Shown piece after piece: positions 54,778 through 62,350 of a stretch of DNA of 64,000 bases (positions are counted from its first letter, which is position 1; every line of letters begins with the position of its first letter). A program made the position numbers and the translations under genes. The stretch is from Marinobacter alexandrii (GTDB lineage Bacteria; Bacteroidota; Bacteroidia; Cytophagales; Cyclobacteriaceae). The notes beneath the pieces were generated by a model. The model was not told where the DNA came from. It searched no databases and saw nothing but the letters and a program-made list of their open reading frames with translations. Where the stretch lies: the NCBI GenBank assembly GCA_039984955.1, contig JBDWTN010000005.1:310001-374000 (forward strand), written 5' to 3'.

Positions 54778-55215
54778 TTCTAAAGAAAATTAAAGGTTGT
54801 TACTGCATCTACATATGTGATACAGTTTAGAAAATTGTTACTAAACAGAAATGGATAATCTGAGATACCCAGCCTAGGGGTTACCCTCGAACTCGAGAGG
54901 GTGTGGTATTGACAATCTCTGTGAATAGAATCATAAGACTACAATTGTAGTTACTTTTTTTGAAAAATGAATCAAAGCAAGCTAAACTTTTGATTTGAAG
55001 AGTCATTTTCTTTATTTCCTTCAAAATTGGATTTAATGCAAGATGGGATTTTCAAAAAACATCAAAAACAACCCTCAAAGGATTGAAATCAAATTTTGAG
55101 CTTCATTTATAGCATTCAGGGAAAGAGAAAAACTTCTATGATCATTTATGATTATTCCTGATAATCTTCTAAAAATACAATTCATGTGTTTAGAATTGAT
55201 TATTTTGGCATCTTC
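54778..55215. other. 438-nt AT-rich spacer with two palindromes, no gene
   Basis: No credible ORF. It holds a 14-bp perfect palindrome ACTACAATTGTAGT (54938-54951) and a hairpin ACCCTC...GAGGGT (54883-54902). Both lie between the divergent MATE and nucleotidyltransferase-like genes and could be operators. The 3' half (55010-55180) is simple AT-rich sequence with nothing recognised. Confidence 0.45.
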
Positions 55216-56220
55216 ATGGAGCACGACTATAGCCTGTTAGTAGAAAACCTGAAGGGAAGAAGGTATGATGAAGCGTTAAGGGAACCCGTTTTGTCTGATG
55301 CTTTTCATCATTCAGGATATTCAGACTGTCTCAAATATACTTTGGAGTCTATGGTTGAGATAGATCCATCTTATGCTTATAAAGTTTATGCTAACTCCAG
55401 AAGAATCCATGAAATAATAAGCAAAACACTGAAGAAGAAGGGTTACAACATAGACTACCGGTATCAAGGTGCACTAAAAACATACTCAAATATTCTACTC
55501 TATGGTGATGTGGAAATCATCATTATTAAGAAATCAGTTTCAGATAAACCACATGTAGATATGCAGTCATTGGCCGCTGATTTGCTTGATGTTCTCTCTC
55601 GTGACCAGTCTTTTAAATCTGTTGATTACAGTGATAAAACTCGAATCAGAATCACAGCTCAAAAGCCTACTTGCGAGATAGATATACTACCCTCTATGTG
55701 GATAGATAGTGCGGAATATGTAAAAACAAAGAACGAGATTTATAGAGGAATCGCCGAATTTGATTTCAAACATAAAAAAGTAAAGAAGTACCTACCCTTC
55801 TTGAATATTGCTAGGATTAATGCTAGAGATCAGCATACTAAAGGCAACTTGAAGTGCATGGCTCGTCTCTTAAAATCTCTAAGAGCAGATTCTGAAGATC
55901 AAATCAACTTGAGGGATTCAGAAATCAATTCAATACTTTACAGCATGGCTGAGGTTGATCTCTCCATTGATCAAAAAAACATATTAAGCTTACTCCCTAA
56001 GGTTTCTAGTAAACTTGGTAGAATTACAAAAGACACGACTCACTTTAATTCGCTCCTTTCACCTTCAGAAAAAGATCGTGTTTTTGGAGGGCGTCCTGAA
56101 AAACAACAGGAAGTAAAAAAATTGCATGATAGCCTTAAACAGCTAATATCTGATCTTAAAGCAGATCTTGAAAAGCAGAATAAGACTATTGACTCTGATC
56201 TGGAATACTTCGAATCTTAG
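55216..56220 (+). CDS. nucleotidyltransferase-fold protein with altered active site
   Basis: The protein (334 residues) has the layout of a Pol-beta/CD-NTase-like enzyme. A helix leads into YRYQGALKTYSNILLYGDVEI, where GA (85-86) stands for the usual GS and D98-V-E100 for DxD, and a third acidic strand CEIDILPS places Asp156. A helical C-terminal half with a coiled coil (about 300-325) follows. The Ser-to-Ala and Asp-to-Glu changes may weaken catalysis. I chose ATG 55216; GTG 55186 would add 10 residues. No effector gene typical of anti-phage signalling is adjacent. The stop overlaps the convergent M3 gene by 4 nt. Confidence 0.5.
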   Translation: MEHDYSLLVENLKGRRYDEALREPVLSDAFHHSGYSDCLKYTLESMVEIDPSYAYKVYANSRRIHEIISKTLKKKGYNIDYRYQGALKTYSNILLYGDVEIIIIKKSVSDKPHVDMQSLAADLLDVLSRDQSFKSVDYSDKTRIRITAQKPTCEIDILPSMWIDSAEYVKTKNEIYRGIAEFDFKHKKVKKYLPFLNIARINARDQHTKGNLKCMARLLKSLRADSEDQINLRDSEINSILYSMAEVDLSIDQKNILSLLPKVSSKLGRITKDTTHFNSLLSPSEKDRVFGGRPEKQQEVKKLHDSLKQLISDLKADLEKQNKTIDSDLEYFES

Positions 56221-58259
56221 ACCAGTCCTGCTCGTTTCAACAGTGCTTCTGACGTAGGCTCCTGACCTCTAAATCTTTTATACAATTCCATGGGATGTGC
56301 TGTTCCCCCTTGACTAAGTATATTCTTCTTAAAAGAATCTGCAGTGGTTTTATCAAATACTCCATTCTGTTGAAATACTGAAAAAGCGTCCGCATCCAAA
56401 ACTTCAGCCCATTTATAACTGTAATAACCTCCAGCATAACCTCCAGCAAAAATATGGCTGAATTGTACACTCATATTGGTGTTATCAACTTTTGGAAACA
56501 ATTCGGTAGCAGCAAATGCTTCATCTTCAAAATCAGGCACACTACTAATGACGTCCGCTTCTTTTTGAGAGAGGCTATGCCACTCCATATCTAGCAGTCC
56601 AAAACTTAATTGTCTTACGGTGGCATATGCCTCATGAAAGGTGGATGATCTTCTAATACGATCGACTAAATCTGCTGGAATCAATTCTCCAGTTTCGTAG
56701 TGTTTGGCAAAGAGGTTCAAGCACTCTTTTTCGTAGCACCAGTTTTCCATAATTTGAGAAGGAAGCTCTACGAAATCCCAATAGACACTGGTACCAGATA
56801 AACTTTGATATTTCGTATCTGCTAACATACCATGGAGTGCATGCCCAAACTCATGAAACAGGGTCTCCACCTCGTTGAACTTCAACAAAGATGGATGATT
56901 GGAAGAAGAAGGAGTGAAATTGCAAACAATACTCACATGAGGGATGACTCTTTCTCCTTCCCTGTACTTTTCACTTCTGTAAGAGGTCATCCATGCTCCT
57001 CCTCGCTTTCCTTCACGAGGAAAAAAATCTGCGTAAAATATGGAGACAACCTCTCCCGATTCACCCAGCACCTCATAAGCCTTTACCTCGTCGTGATAAA
57101 CAGGTAATCCTTGATTTTCCCTAAAAGAGATTCCGTATAGTTTTTCTGCAGTTTCAAAAACACCATCAATGACATTTTCAAGCTTGAAGTAGGGCTTCAC
57201 CAATTCATCATCCAGCTCATATTTTTCCTTTCTTAATTTCTCAGAATAATAAGCCCAATCCCACCTCTGCAATTCCATATCATTGCCTTGTGCTTTTATG
57301 AACTGTTTTATTTCTTCTACTTCCTCTTTTGCCTTTGGCAAGCTCTTGCTCAAAAGGTCGTTTAGGAAGTCTATCACCTTATTGGGAGATTCAGCCATAC
57401 GTTGCTCTAGTATGTAATCGGCAAAAGATGCATAGCCTAGAAGTGAAGCTAGTTCCGCCTTCAAGCGAATTGTTTTCAGAACAAGCTCTTGATTATCATT
57501 CGCATCTCCTTTGAGACACTTACACATGTATGCGCGATACATTTTTTCTCTTAAAGATCTATTATCAGCATACTCCATAAAAGGAATATAGCTGGGAGCC
57601 TGTAGTGTAAACATCCATGCATTTTCTTTTCCCTTCTTTTCCGCTAAATCGCTAGCCCGCTCTTTTACATCACTCGGAAGACCTGACAGGTCATTTTCAT
57701 CAGAAATAACCAGCTCATATTCATTTGTCTCCGAAAGAACATGCTCTGAAAAAGAAAGTGACAGCTTTGATAATTCAATGCTAATTTCTTTGAATCTTGC
57801 TTTCTTATCTCCCTCCAGTTCTACTCCTCTTCGCACAAAATCGAAGTATGTTTCGTGAAGCAATTTTTGCTGTTCATCAGATAAGTCAAGTGAGTCTCTT
57901 TTTTCATATACCTGCTTTACCTTATTAAATAGTTGGTCATTCTGCTTCACTTCGCTATCAAATGCAGACAGTTTGGGTGAAATGTCTTGAGTTATTTTTT
58001 GAATCTCGTCATTGGTTTCTGCAGAGTTGAGGTTGAATAAAATAGAAGCATTGCGCTGAAGCTTTTCTCCACTTTGCTCTAACTGCTCTATTACATTGTG
58101 AAAAGTAGGATCTTCCTCATTCTTAATTATAATGTCTATCTCATTTTTAGCCTCCTTCAAGGCTTGTTCTATAGCTTCTAAGTAATGATTATTAGAAATT
58201 TTATCAAAAGGTGGTAATTCAAAAGGAGTCTCAAAGGCTGATAAAAGTGGATTCGACAT
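56217..58259 (-). CDS. M3 family metallopeptidase (oligopeptidase A / Dcp type)
   Basis: The 680-residue cytoplasmic enzyme (no signal peptide) has the zinc motif HEFGHALHG near 468 and the downstream ELPSQIMENW glutamate region of thimet-type peptidases. The N-terminus MSNPLLSAFETPFELPPFDKI and the C-terminal FAGGYAGGYYSYKWAEVLDAD are typical of OpdA/Dcp. It cleaves short peptides, for example those released from signal peptides or proteasome-like proteolysis. Transcribed divergently from the MscS gene. Confidence 0.94.
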   Translation of the reverse strand: MSNPLLSAFETPFELPPFDKISNNHYLEAIEQALKEAKNEIDIIIKNEEDPTFHNVIEQLEQSGEKLQRNASILFNLNSAETNDEIQKITQDISPKLSAFDSEVKQNDQLFNKVKQVYEKRDSLDLSDEQQKLLHETYFDFVRRGVELEGDKKARFKEISIELSKLSLSFSEHVLSETNEYELVISDENDLSGLPSDVKERASDLAEKKGKENAWMFTLQAPSYIPFMEYADNRSLREKMYRAYMCKCLKGDANDNQELVLKTIRLKAELASLLGYASFADYILEQRMAESPNKVIDFLNDLLSKSLPKAKEEVEEIKQFIKAQGNDMELQRWDWAYYSEKLRKEKYELDDELVKPYFKLENVIDGVFETAEKLYGISFRENQGLPVYHDEVKAYEVLGESGEVVSIFYADFFPREGKRGGAWMTSYRSEKYREGERVIPHVSIVCNFTPSSSNHPSLLKFNEVETLFHEFGHALHGMLADTKYQSLSGTSVYWDFVELPSQIMENWCYEKECLNLFAKHYETGELIPADLVDRIRRSSTFHEAYATVRQLSFGLLDMEWHSLSQKEADVISSVPDFEDEAFAATELFPKVDNTNMSVQFSHIFAGGYAGGYYSYKWAEVLDADAFSVFQQNGVFDKTTADSFKKNILSQGGTAHPMELYKRFRGQEPTSEALLKRAGLV

Positions 58260-58291
58260 ATCTTGTTTTTAGGAATAATTCAATTTGATAG

Positions 58292-58299
58292 CAAATGTA
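58292..58299 (-). promoter_or_regulatory. -7 box for the M3 peptidase gene
   Basis: CAAATGTA on the plus strand reads TACATTTG on the minus strand, an exact TAnnTTTG match 32 nt before the ATG at 58259. Confidence 0.45.
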
Positions 58300-58314
58300 A
58301 TCCTAGATCAAGTT

Positions 58315-58322
58315 TACTTTTG
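58315..58322 (+). promoter_or_regulatory. -7 box for the MscS gene
   Basis: TACTTTTG matches TAnnTTTG and ends 18 nt before the ATG at 58341. It supports that start, since the longer frame from 58263 would run through both promoters. Confidence 0.5.
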
Positions 58323-58340
58323 CACGAAATAAAAGATGAC

Positions 58341-59936
58341 ATGAGATTCGTACTCCTTTTAGCAGTTTTTGTTTCTTCATTCTTTACTATAGCTCAGGAT
58401 AAGTATGTGAACTTATCGAGTCCATATGGTTCCGTCAATACATTTTTATCCAATCTACAATCAGAAAATTTTAATGATTCATTAGCAGCCCTCACATTCA
58501 ATCCTTCTGAACGTGGAATACAGGTTGCAAAAAAATCTGTTACTAAGCTAAAAAGAGTATTGGATGGTAGAGGTCTCTTTATCTACATGGATGAGGTTCC
58601 TAAATCTCCTAACTATATAGACTCTACATCTAAAAGGAGCAAATATGTTTTACTTGACAGTTACCCTAAAATATTTCTTCTTAAAGCAGAAGACGGAAAC
58701 TGGTATTTTTCAGACGCCAGCATAGATCAGGTTAATGAACTTTATCAGGAAACATTCAGGTTCGGAACGGGAAGGTTACTCAACCTTCTTCCAAAGTTAG
58801 GAACTAAGAAAACCTTTGGGCTATACACCTATCAATACATCGCCATCTTCATTCTAGCTCTAATAAGCACGTTAGTCTATAAGATTTTCTCATTTTTCAC
58901 AGAACGTATTCTTAGTAGAATCGTAAAACGCACAGGATACACCGGAGAGGCATCAGAAAAGTATCTCTGGCAGCTTGCCAGACCTGCTAGTGTTTTTATC
59001 ATCGTGCTCTTACTGCTGCTCTTCACTCCCGCTTTACAACTTCCTGTTACGTATTCTAAGTATGTAAATATCATACTTAGAGTTATGCTGCCACTTTTCG
59101 GTACAGTCATCATGTATAGAATGGTCACCATCGTAAGCATATTTCTTTTACGAATGGCTCAACGTACGGAAAGCACACTTGACGATCAGTTGGTTCCATT
59201 ACTCAGGAAGACATTGAAGACGTTTGTCTTGATTATAGGCACACTGCTTATTCTTGACAATCTTGATATTCCTATTTTACCACTATTGACCGGTCTTTCT
59301 ATTGGAGGTCTTGCTTTTGCACTTGCAGCACAGGATACCATTAAGAACTTTTTTGGGTCCGTGATGATCTTTATTGACAAACCCTTCCAAGTAGGTGACT
59401 GGATCACTTCTGATAATGTAGATGGTACTGTGGAAGAAGTTGGTTTCCGATCTTCCAGGATACGTACGTTTCGCAATTCATTAATCTATGTTCCCAATAG
59501 CAAATTAGCTGATAACACCATTGACAATCATGGTCTTCGAAATTATAGAAGGTTCTTCACACATATTTCTATCACTTACGATACTCCCCCAGAAATGATT
59601 GAGGTATTTGTAAAGGGGCTAAGACAAATAGTAGACGATCACCCTCATACCTGGAAAGAGAACTATCATGTGTACTTTAATGAAATGTCCTCAAGTTCAT
59701 TGAACATCATGTTTTACATCTTCTTCAGTGTTCCTACCTGGGGAGAGGAGCTAAAATGCCGGCATGAAGTTTTAATGAGCATCATGAAATTGGGGCAAGA
59801 GTTGGGAATAAACTTCGCATTCCCTACGCAAACACTGCATATCGAAAATATGCCTGGACAACCATCTTTGTCTCCGACCTACATGGCAGGAGATGAGGCA
59901 GAGTCTAAACTTCAAACAATTTTTAAGAAAGGGTAA
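58341..59936 (+). CDS. MscS family mechanosensitive ion channel with exported N-terminal domain
   Basis: The protein (531 residues) has a signal peptide (to about FTIAQ), an extracytoplasmic N-terminal domain of about 140 residues, then about four membrane helices and the MscS core: pore helix with GLSIGGLAFALAAQDTIKNF, followed by the beta domain (DKPFQVGDWI, GTVEEVGFRSSRIRTFRN, VPNSKLADNTI). It opens under membrane tension to release osmolytes. Bacteroidota commonly have such long MscS homologues. Single gene. Confidence 0.93.
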   Translation: MRFVLLLAVFVSSFFTIAQDKYVNLSSPYGSVNTFLSNLQSENFNDSLAALTFNPSERGIQVAKKSVTKLKRVLDGRGLFIYMDEVPKSPNYIDSTSKRSKYVLLDSYPKIFLLKAEDGNWYFSDASIDQVNELYQETFRFGTGRLLNLLPKLGTKKTFGLYTYQYIAIFILALISTLVYKIFSFFTERILSRIVKRTGYTGEASEKYLWQLARPASVFIIVLLLLLFTPALQLPVTYSKYVNIILRVMLPLFGTVIMYRMVTIVSIFLLRMAQRTESTLDDQLVPLLRKTLKTFVLIIGTLLILDNLDIPILPLLTGLSIGGLAFALAAQDTIKNFFGSVMIFIDKPFQVGDWITSDNVDGTVEEVGFRSSRIRTFRNSLIYVPNSKLADNTIDNHGLRNYRRFFTHISITYDTPPEMIEVFVKGLRQIVDDHPHTWKENYHVYFNEMSSSSLNIMFYIFFSVPTWGEELKCRHEVLMSIMKLGQELGINFAFPTQTLHIENMPGQPSLSPTYMAGDEAESKLQTIFKKG

Positions 59937-60044
59937 TGAAGTGCTTAAACTGTAGTAAAGGAATATCCTCCTCAAGGCATAACTCCCAAAAGGGATTATT
60001 TTTTAAAAACCTTCAATCTATTTTAGATATCTCTAACAAACACT

Positions 60045-60067
60045 AATGTATATTTAGAATACATTTG
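60045..60067 (+). promoter_or_regulatory. promoter and palindrome at the carrier-protein operon
   Basis: TACATTTG (60060-60067) is an exact -7 box only 4 nt before the ATG at 60072. AATGTA (60045-60050) and TACATT (60060-60065) form a palindrome overlapping it, a possible operator. The transcript would be almost or fully leaderless. Confidence 0.5.
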
Positions 60068-60071
60068 TCTA

Positions 60072-60323
60072 ATGAGATCACTCATAGAAATCCAAAAAGA
60101 AATTAAACAGGTCATTGCGTCAGAACTGTCCTTCAATACTGATGAACTCGATGACACTAAGAGTTTTCATGATTTAGGCCTAGATTCGGTAAACAGTATT
60201 TTTTTGCTTGCTAAAATGGAAGAAAAACTAAGTGTCTACATTGATCCGATGAGTGTTTATGATAATCCTACAATTAAGTCTTTTTCAGAATATTTATATA
60301 CTCAACTAAATGAGGCCAGCTGA
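60072..60323 (+). CDS. acyl carrier protein
   Basis: The 83-residue carrier domain has the phosphopantetheine-attachment motif DLGLDSVNS with Ser39 as the modified residue, and the FxxIEIxxxI-type helix I and helix III patterns of discrete ACP/PCPs. It would hold an acyl or aminoacyl group as thioester. It overlaps the P450 gene by 14 nt and is the first gene of a three-gene unit, not part of a fatty-acid or NRPS cluster in this window. Its sequence differs from a typical AcpP in lacking the acidic LDTVEL helix II. Confidence 0.92.
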   Translation: MRSLIEIQKEIKQVIASELSFNTDELDDTKSFHDLGLDSVNSIFLLAKMEEKLSVYIDPMSVYDNPTIKSFSEYLYTQLNEAS

Positions 60324-61485
60324 TTTTTGGAAGCCAACACATCCTGATTTCATCAGATACCCTTACGACGCTTATCGGGAGATTCGCAAAACAGGCAACA
60401 TTTTTAAGGCTAACACAGGAGACTATGTGGTGATGGATTATCAAAACTGTAAGCGTATCCTACAAGACCCTTCTTTTGAAACCGGACTAAGATATACTTG
60501 GACCGAAAAAATGGCTACTGAATTAGCACGAAAGAATGATTCATTTGATCATGTAAAAGAAGCTGTCGCGGGAATGCTAGTTCAAATAAACCCACCTGAA
60601 CAGCAGCAGATCAGGTCAACCTTCGCAAAATCATGGCCAAGCATTCATGAATTAAAGGAAACATCCGAACAGGTAGTAAATCAAGTAATTGACGAATTGC
60701 CCACCAACTTTGATGCGATTAGTCAAATCTGCCGTAAGATTCCACTGCAGGTAATAAGTAGACTTATTGGACTACCAGTGAAAGAAGTAGAAGATTATGC
60801 GATGGATGGAATTAATCTTGTACAAATACTGAGTCCGTACCTAACTTATCGAGACATTAAGTCAATAAGTGATTCTACCAGTAGATTACAAACGTTTTTT
60901 AGGCAAAGCATTCTTTCAGATGATTATGCTCCAACACGACTTACAGAAAAAATAATTGCTGATTATCGTGAAAAAGAAATGATCAATTTGCTTCTTTTTG
61001 TTTTCATCGCGGGATATGAAACGACTTCTTCTTTATTAGCACTATGTCTTCATAATTTAATTAGCAACAAGGATGATGTAGCTAATATTAAAAAATACGG
61101 AGCTAAGCCTTTTATAAACGAAATGCTAAGACTGCATTCCCCTGTGCAAATAACGGGAAGAGTCAATACTGAATCGGTTGAACTAGATGGACAATTCATT
61201 CCAAAAAATTCATCACTTACTGTATGCTTGGGAGCTGCAAACGTGGATCCTGCTCACTTTGAGAAACCTGAAGAGTTTGTTTGGAATAGAACCAAACGTG
61301 AACACTTATCATTTGGATACGGAATGCATTTCTGTTTGGGAAATCAATTGGCCGAGATTGAAGTAGAAATACTTATTGAAAAGTTACTCCCTATTTTAGA
61401 TAGAATAAAAATTGTAAATGAGCCCGTTCTTAGGGATCAATTTACGATTAAGAGCTATCAATCATTTGATTTGGCATTTACGTGA
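60310..61485 (+). CDS. cytochrome P450
   Basis: The 391-residue soluble bacterial-type P450 has the I-helix oxygen-activation motif AGYETT (234-239), the K-helix EMLR (271-274) and the heme-binding loop FGYGMHFCLG (335-344) with the axial ligand Cys342. It inserts oxygen into an unactivated C-H bond and needs a ferredoxin or flavodoxin partner, none of which is adjacent. Coupling to an ACP suggests that it acts on carrier-bound substrate, as known for BioI (acyl-ACP) and NRPS beta-hydroxylases. Overlaps the upstream ACP by 14 nt and the next gene by 4 nt. Confidence 0.95.
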   Translation: MRPADFWKPTHPDFIRYPYDAYREIRKTGNIFKANTGDYVVMDYQNCKRILQDPSFETGLRYTWTEKMATELARKNDSFDHVKEAVAGMLVQINPPEQQQIRSTFAKSWPSIHELKETSEQVVNQVIDELPTNFDAISQICRKIPLQVISRLIGLPVKEVEDYAMDGINLVQILSPYLTYRDIKSISDSTSRLQTFFRQSILSDDYAPTRLTEKIIADYREKEMINLLLFVFIAGYETTSSLLALCLHNLISNKDDVANIKKYGAKPFINEMLRLHSPVQITGRVNTESVELDGQFIPKNSSLTVCLGAANVDPAHFEKPEEFVWNRTKREHLSFGYGMHFCLGNQLAEIEVEILIEKLLPILDRIKIVNEPVLRDQFTIKSYQSFDLAFT

Positions 61486-61967
61486 ACGAATCCATCACCA
61501 TACATGATGTTTGGCAGAAGAAGACAGACGAACTTATTGAAGAAATTGTAGCTTTCTGGACAGCTCACAATGCAATACCTCCTCATGTAGATATTAATCA
61601 GCGTGCACATCAAGTAGTATTAGTTGTCCGGAATTTAGATGGTGAAATTGTAGGTGTTACCACTGCATATTCAACAAAGTACCCCCTTTTAAAAAGTATG
61701 CTTTTTGTCTTCAGAGGCATGCTGGATCCGGGATATCGCATACCGGGACTTTTTATAAAAATGACCACTATGACCATCCAACTATTGGAGAGGCATACAA
61801 AGTTATTGGATGAAAGAGAAAGGCCGATCGGTATGATCGCAGAAGTGGAAAATCCTAATTTGAAGGAAGCGAGAATGACAAAATCTCCTTCAGGAATGAC
61901 ATTGATAGGATTCTCAAAGAAAGAAAACCCTATTTATGCATATTATTTTAAAGGAGCCAGATTTTAA
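61482..61967 (+). CDS. GNAT-like N-acyltransferase
   Basis: The 161-residue protein starts with GTG overlapping the P450 stop (GTGA). Its order of elements (VVLVVRNLDGEIVGVTTAYS strands, YRIPGLFIKM loop and helix where CoA would bind, GMIAEVENPNLKEA strand and helix) fits the GNAT acetyltransferase fold. A canonical R-x-x-G-x-G/A loop is only approximated by DPGYRIPG. It may move an acyl group from the carrier protein or CoA onto an acceptor. Family assignment is from pattern only. Confidence 0.6.
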   Translation: MNESITIHDVWQKKTDELIEEIVAFWTAHNAIPPHVDINQRAHQVVLVVRNLDGEIVGVTTAYSTKYPLLKSMLFVFRGMLDPGYRIPGLFIKMTTMTIQLLERHTKLLDERERPIGMIAEVENPNLKEARMTKSPSGMTLIGFSKKENPIYAYYFKGARF

Positions 61968-62063
61968 GCTACATAAGTAAGAAACCGGAAGTAGCAGGAA
62001 TGATGGATTTATATCGTTCGGAAGAACTCATAAATTTCTTTATAGAATTAATATATGCTAAAC

Positions 62064-62154
62064 CAATGTCATTTAGTTAAGCATTTTTCTTATGTCCTCC
62101 CTCTAACTCCCTCCATGAGGGAGAGATAATTAGGTGCTTAACTAAACAACATTG
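62064..62154. repeat. MITE-like 91-bp inverted-repeat element
   Basis: The 20-bp terminal arms (62064-62083 and 62135-62154) match at 18 positions, including a perfect 12-bp core TTTAGTTAAGCA / TGCTTAACTAAA. A second hairpin CTCCCTC-CAT-GAGGGAG lies inside. No ORF. This looks like a small non-autonomous inverted-repeat element or a strong RNA hairpin after the GNAT-like gene. Confidence 0.6.
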
Positions 62155-62183
62155 TATGCTAAACACCAACTTGACTTTGAACA

Positions 62184-62214
62184 AAAAAGACCTACACTCA
62201 GCAGGCCTTTTTCG
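62184..62214 (+). terminator. probable terminator hairpin
   Basis: AAAAAGACCT pairs with AGGCCTTTTT (one mismatch) around ACACTCAGC, ending in a T-run. It may end the carrier-P450-GNAT transcript. Confidence 0.5.
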
Positions 62215-62232
62215 TTTCTTCAAATGATAAGA

Positions 62233-62298
62233 CTAGTCATTTTTGATCCAGCGTTGGGTTACCTTCATTTTATCAATGACCACTTCAACATTTATAAA
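62233..62298 (-). pseudogene. remnant of a T9SS type A C-terminal domain
   Basis: On the minus strand this reads INVEVVIDKMKVTQRWIKND then TAG (62233-62235). The end matches the tail of the adjacent intact gene (FKQRWVKND). Nothing resembling the rest of the domain precedes it, so it is a leftover C-terminus of a duplicated or deleted cell-surface protein gene. Confidence 0.6.
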
Positions 62299-62330
62299 AA
62301 AAGGGATCAATTTATGAACTGATCCCTTTT
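62294..62330 (-). terminator. terminator of the T9SS surface-protein gene (minus strand)
   Basis: AAAAGGGATCA (62299-62309) pairs perfectly with TGATCCCTTTT (62320-62330). On the minus strand it is followed by a T-run from the A-rich stretch at 62296-62302. It would also work weakly in the other direction. Confidence 0.85.
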
Positions 62331-62350
62331 AGTCTTTAGAATTTATCTAA

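Noticed and set aside
54910-54939. Sigma70-type promoter with TTGACA
   Set aside because: Bacteroidota housekeeping promoters use TTG/TAnnTTTG, and no good partner box follows at the right distance.
55216-56220. CBASS or other anti-phage operon
   Set aside because: No effector, cap protein or other defence gene is adjacent; neighbours are a MATE exporter and an M3 peptidase.
60072-61967. Full biosynthetic gene cluster (NRPS/PKS)
   Set aside because: No adenylation, ketosynthase or thioesterase gene lies in the flanks; only a three-gene module is supported.
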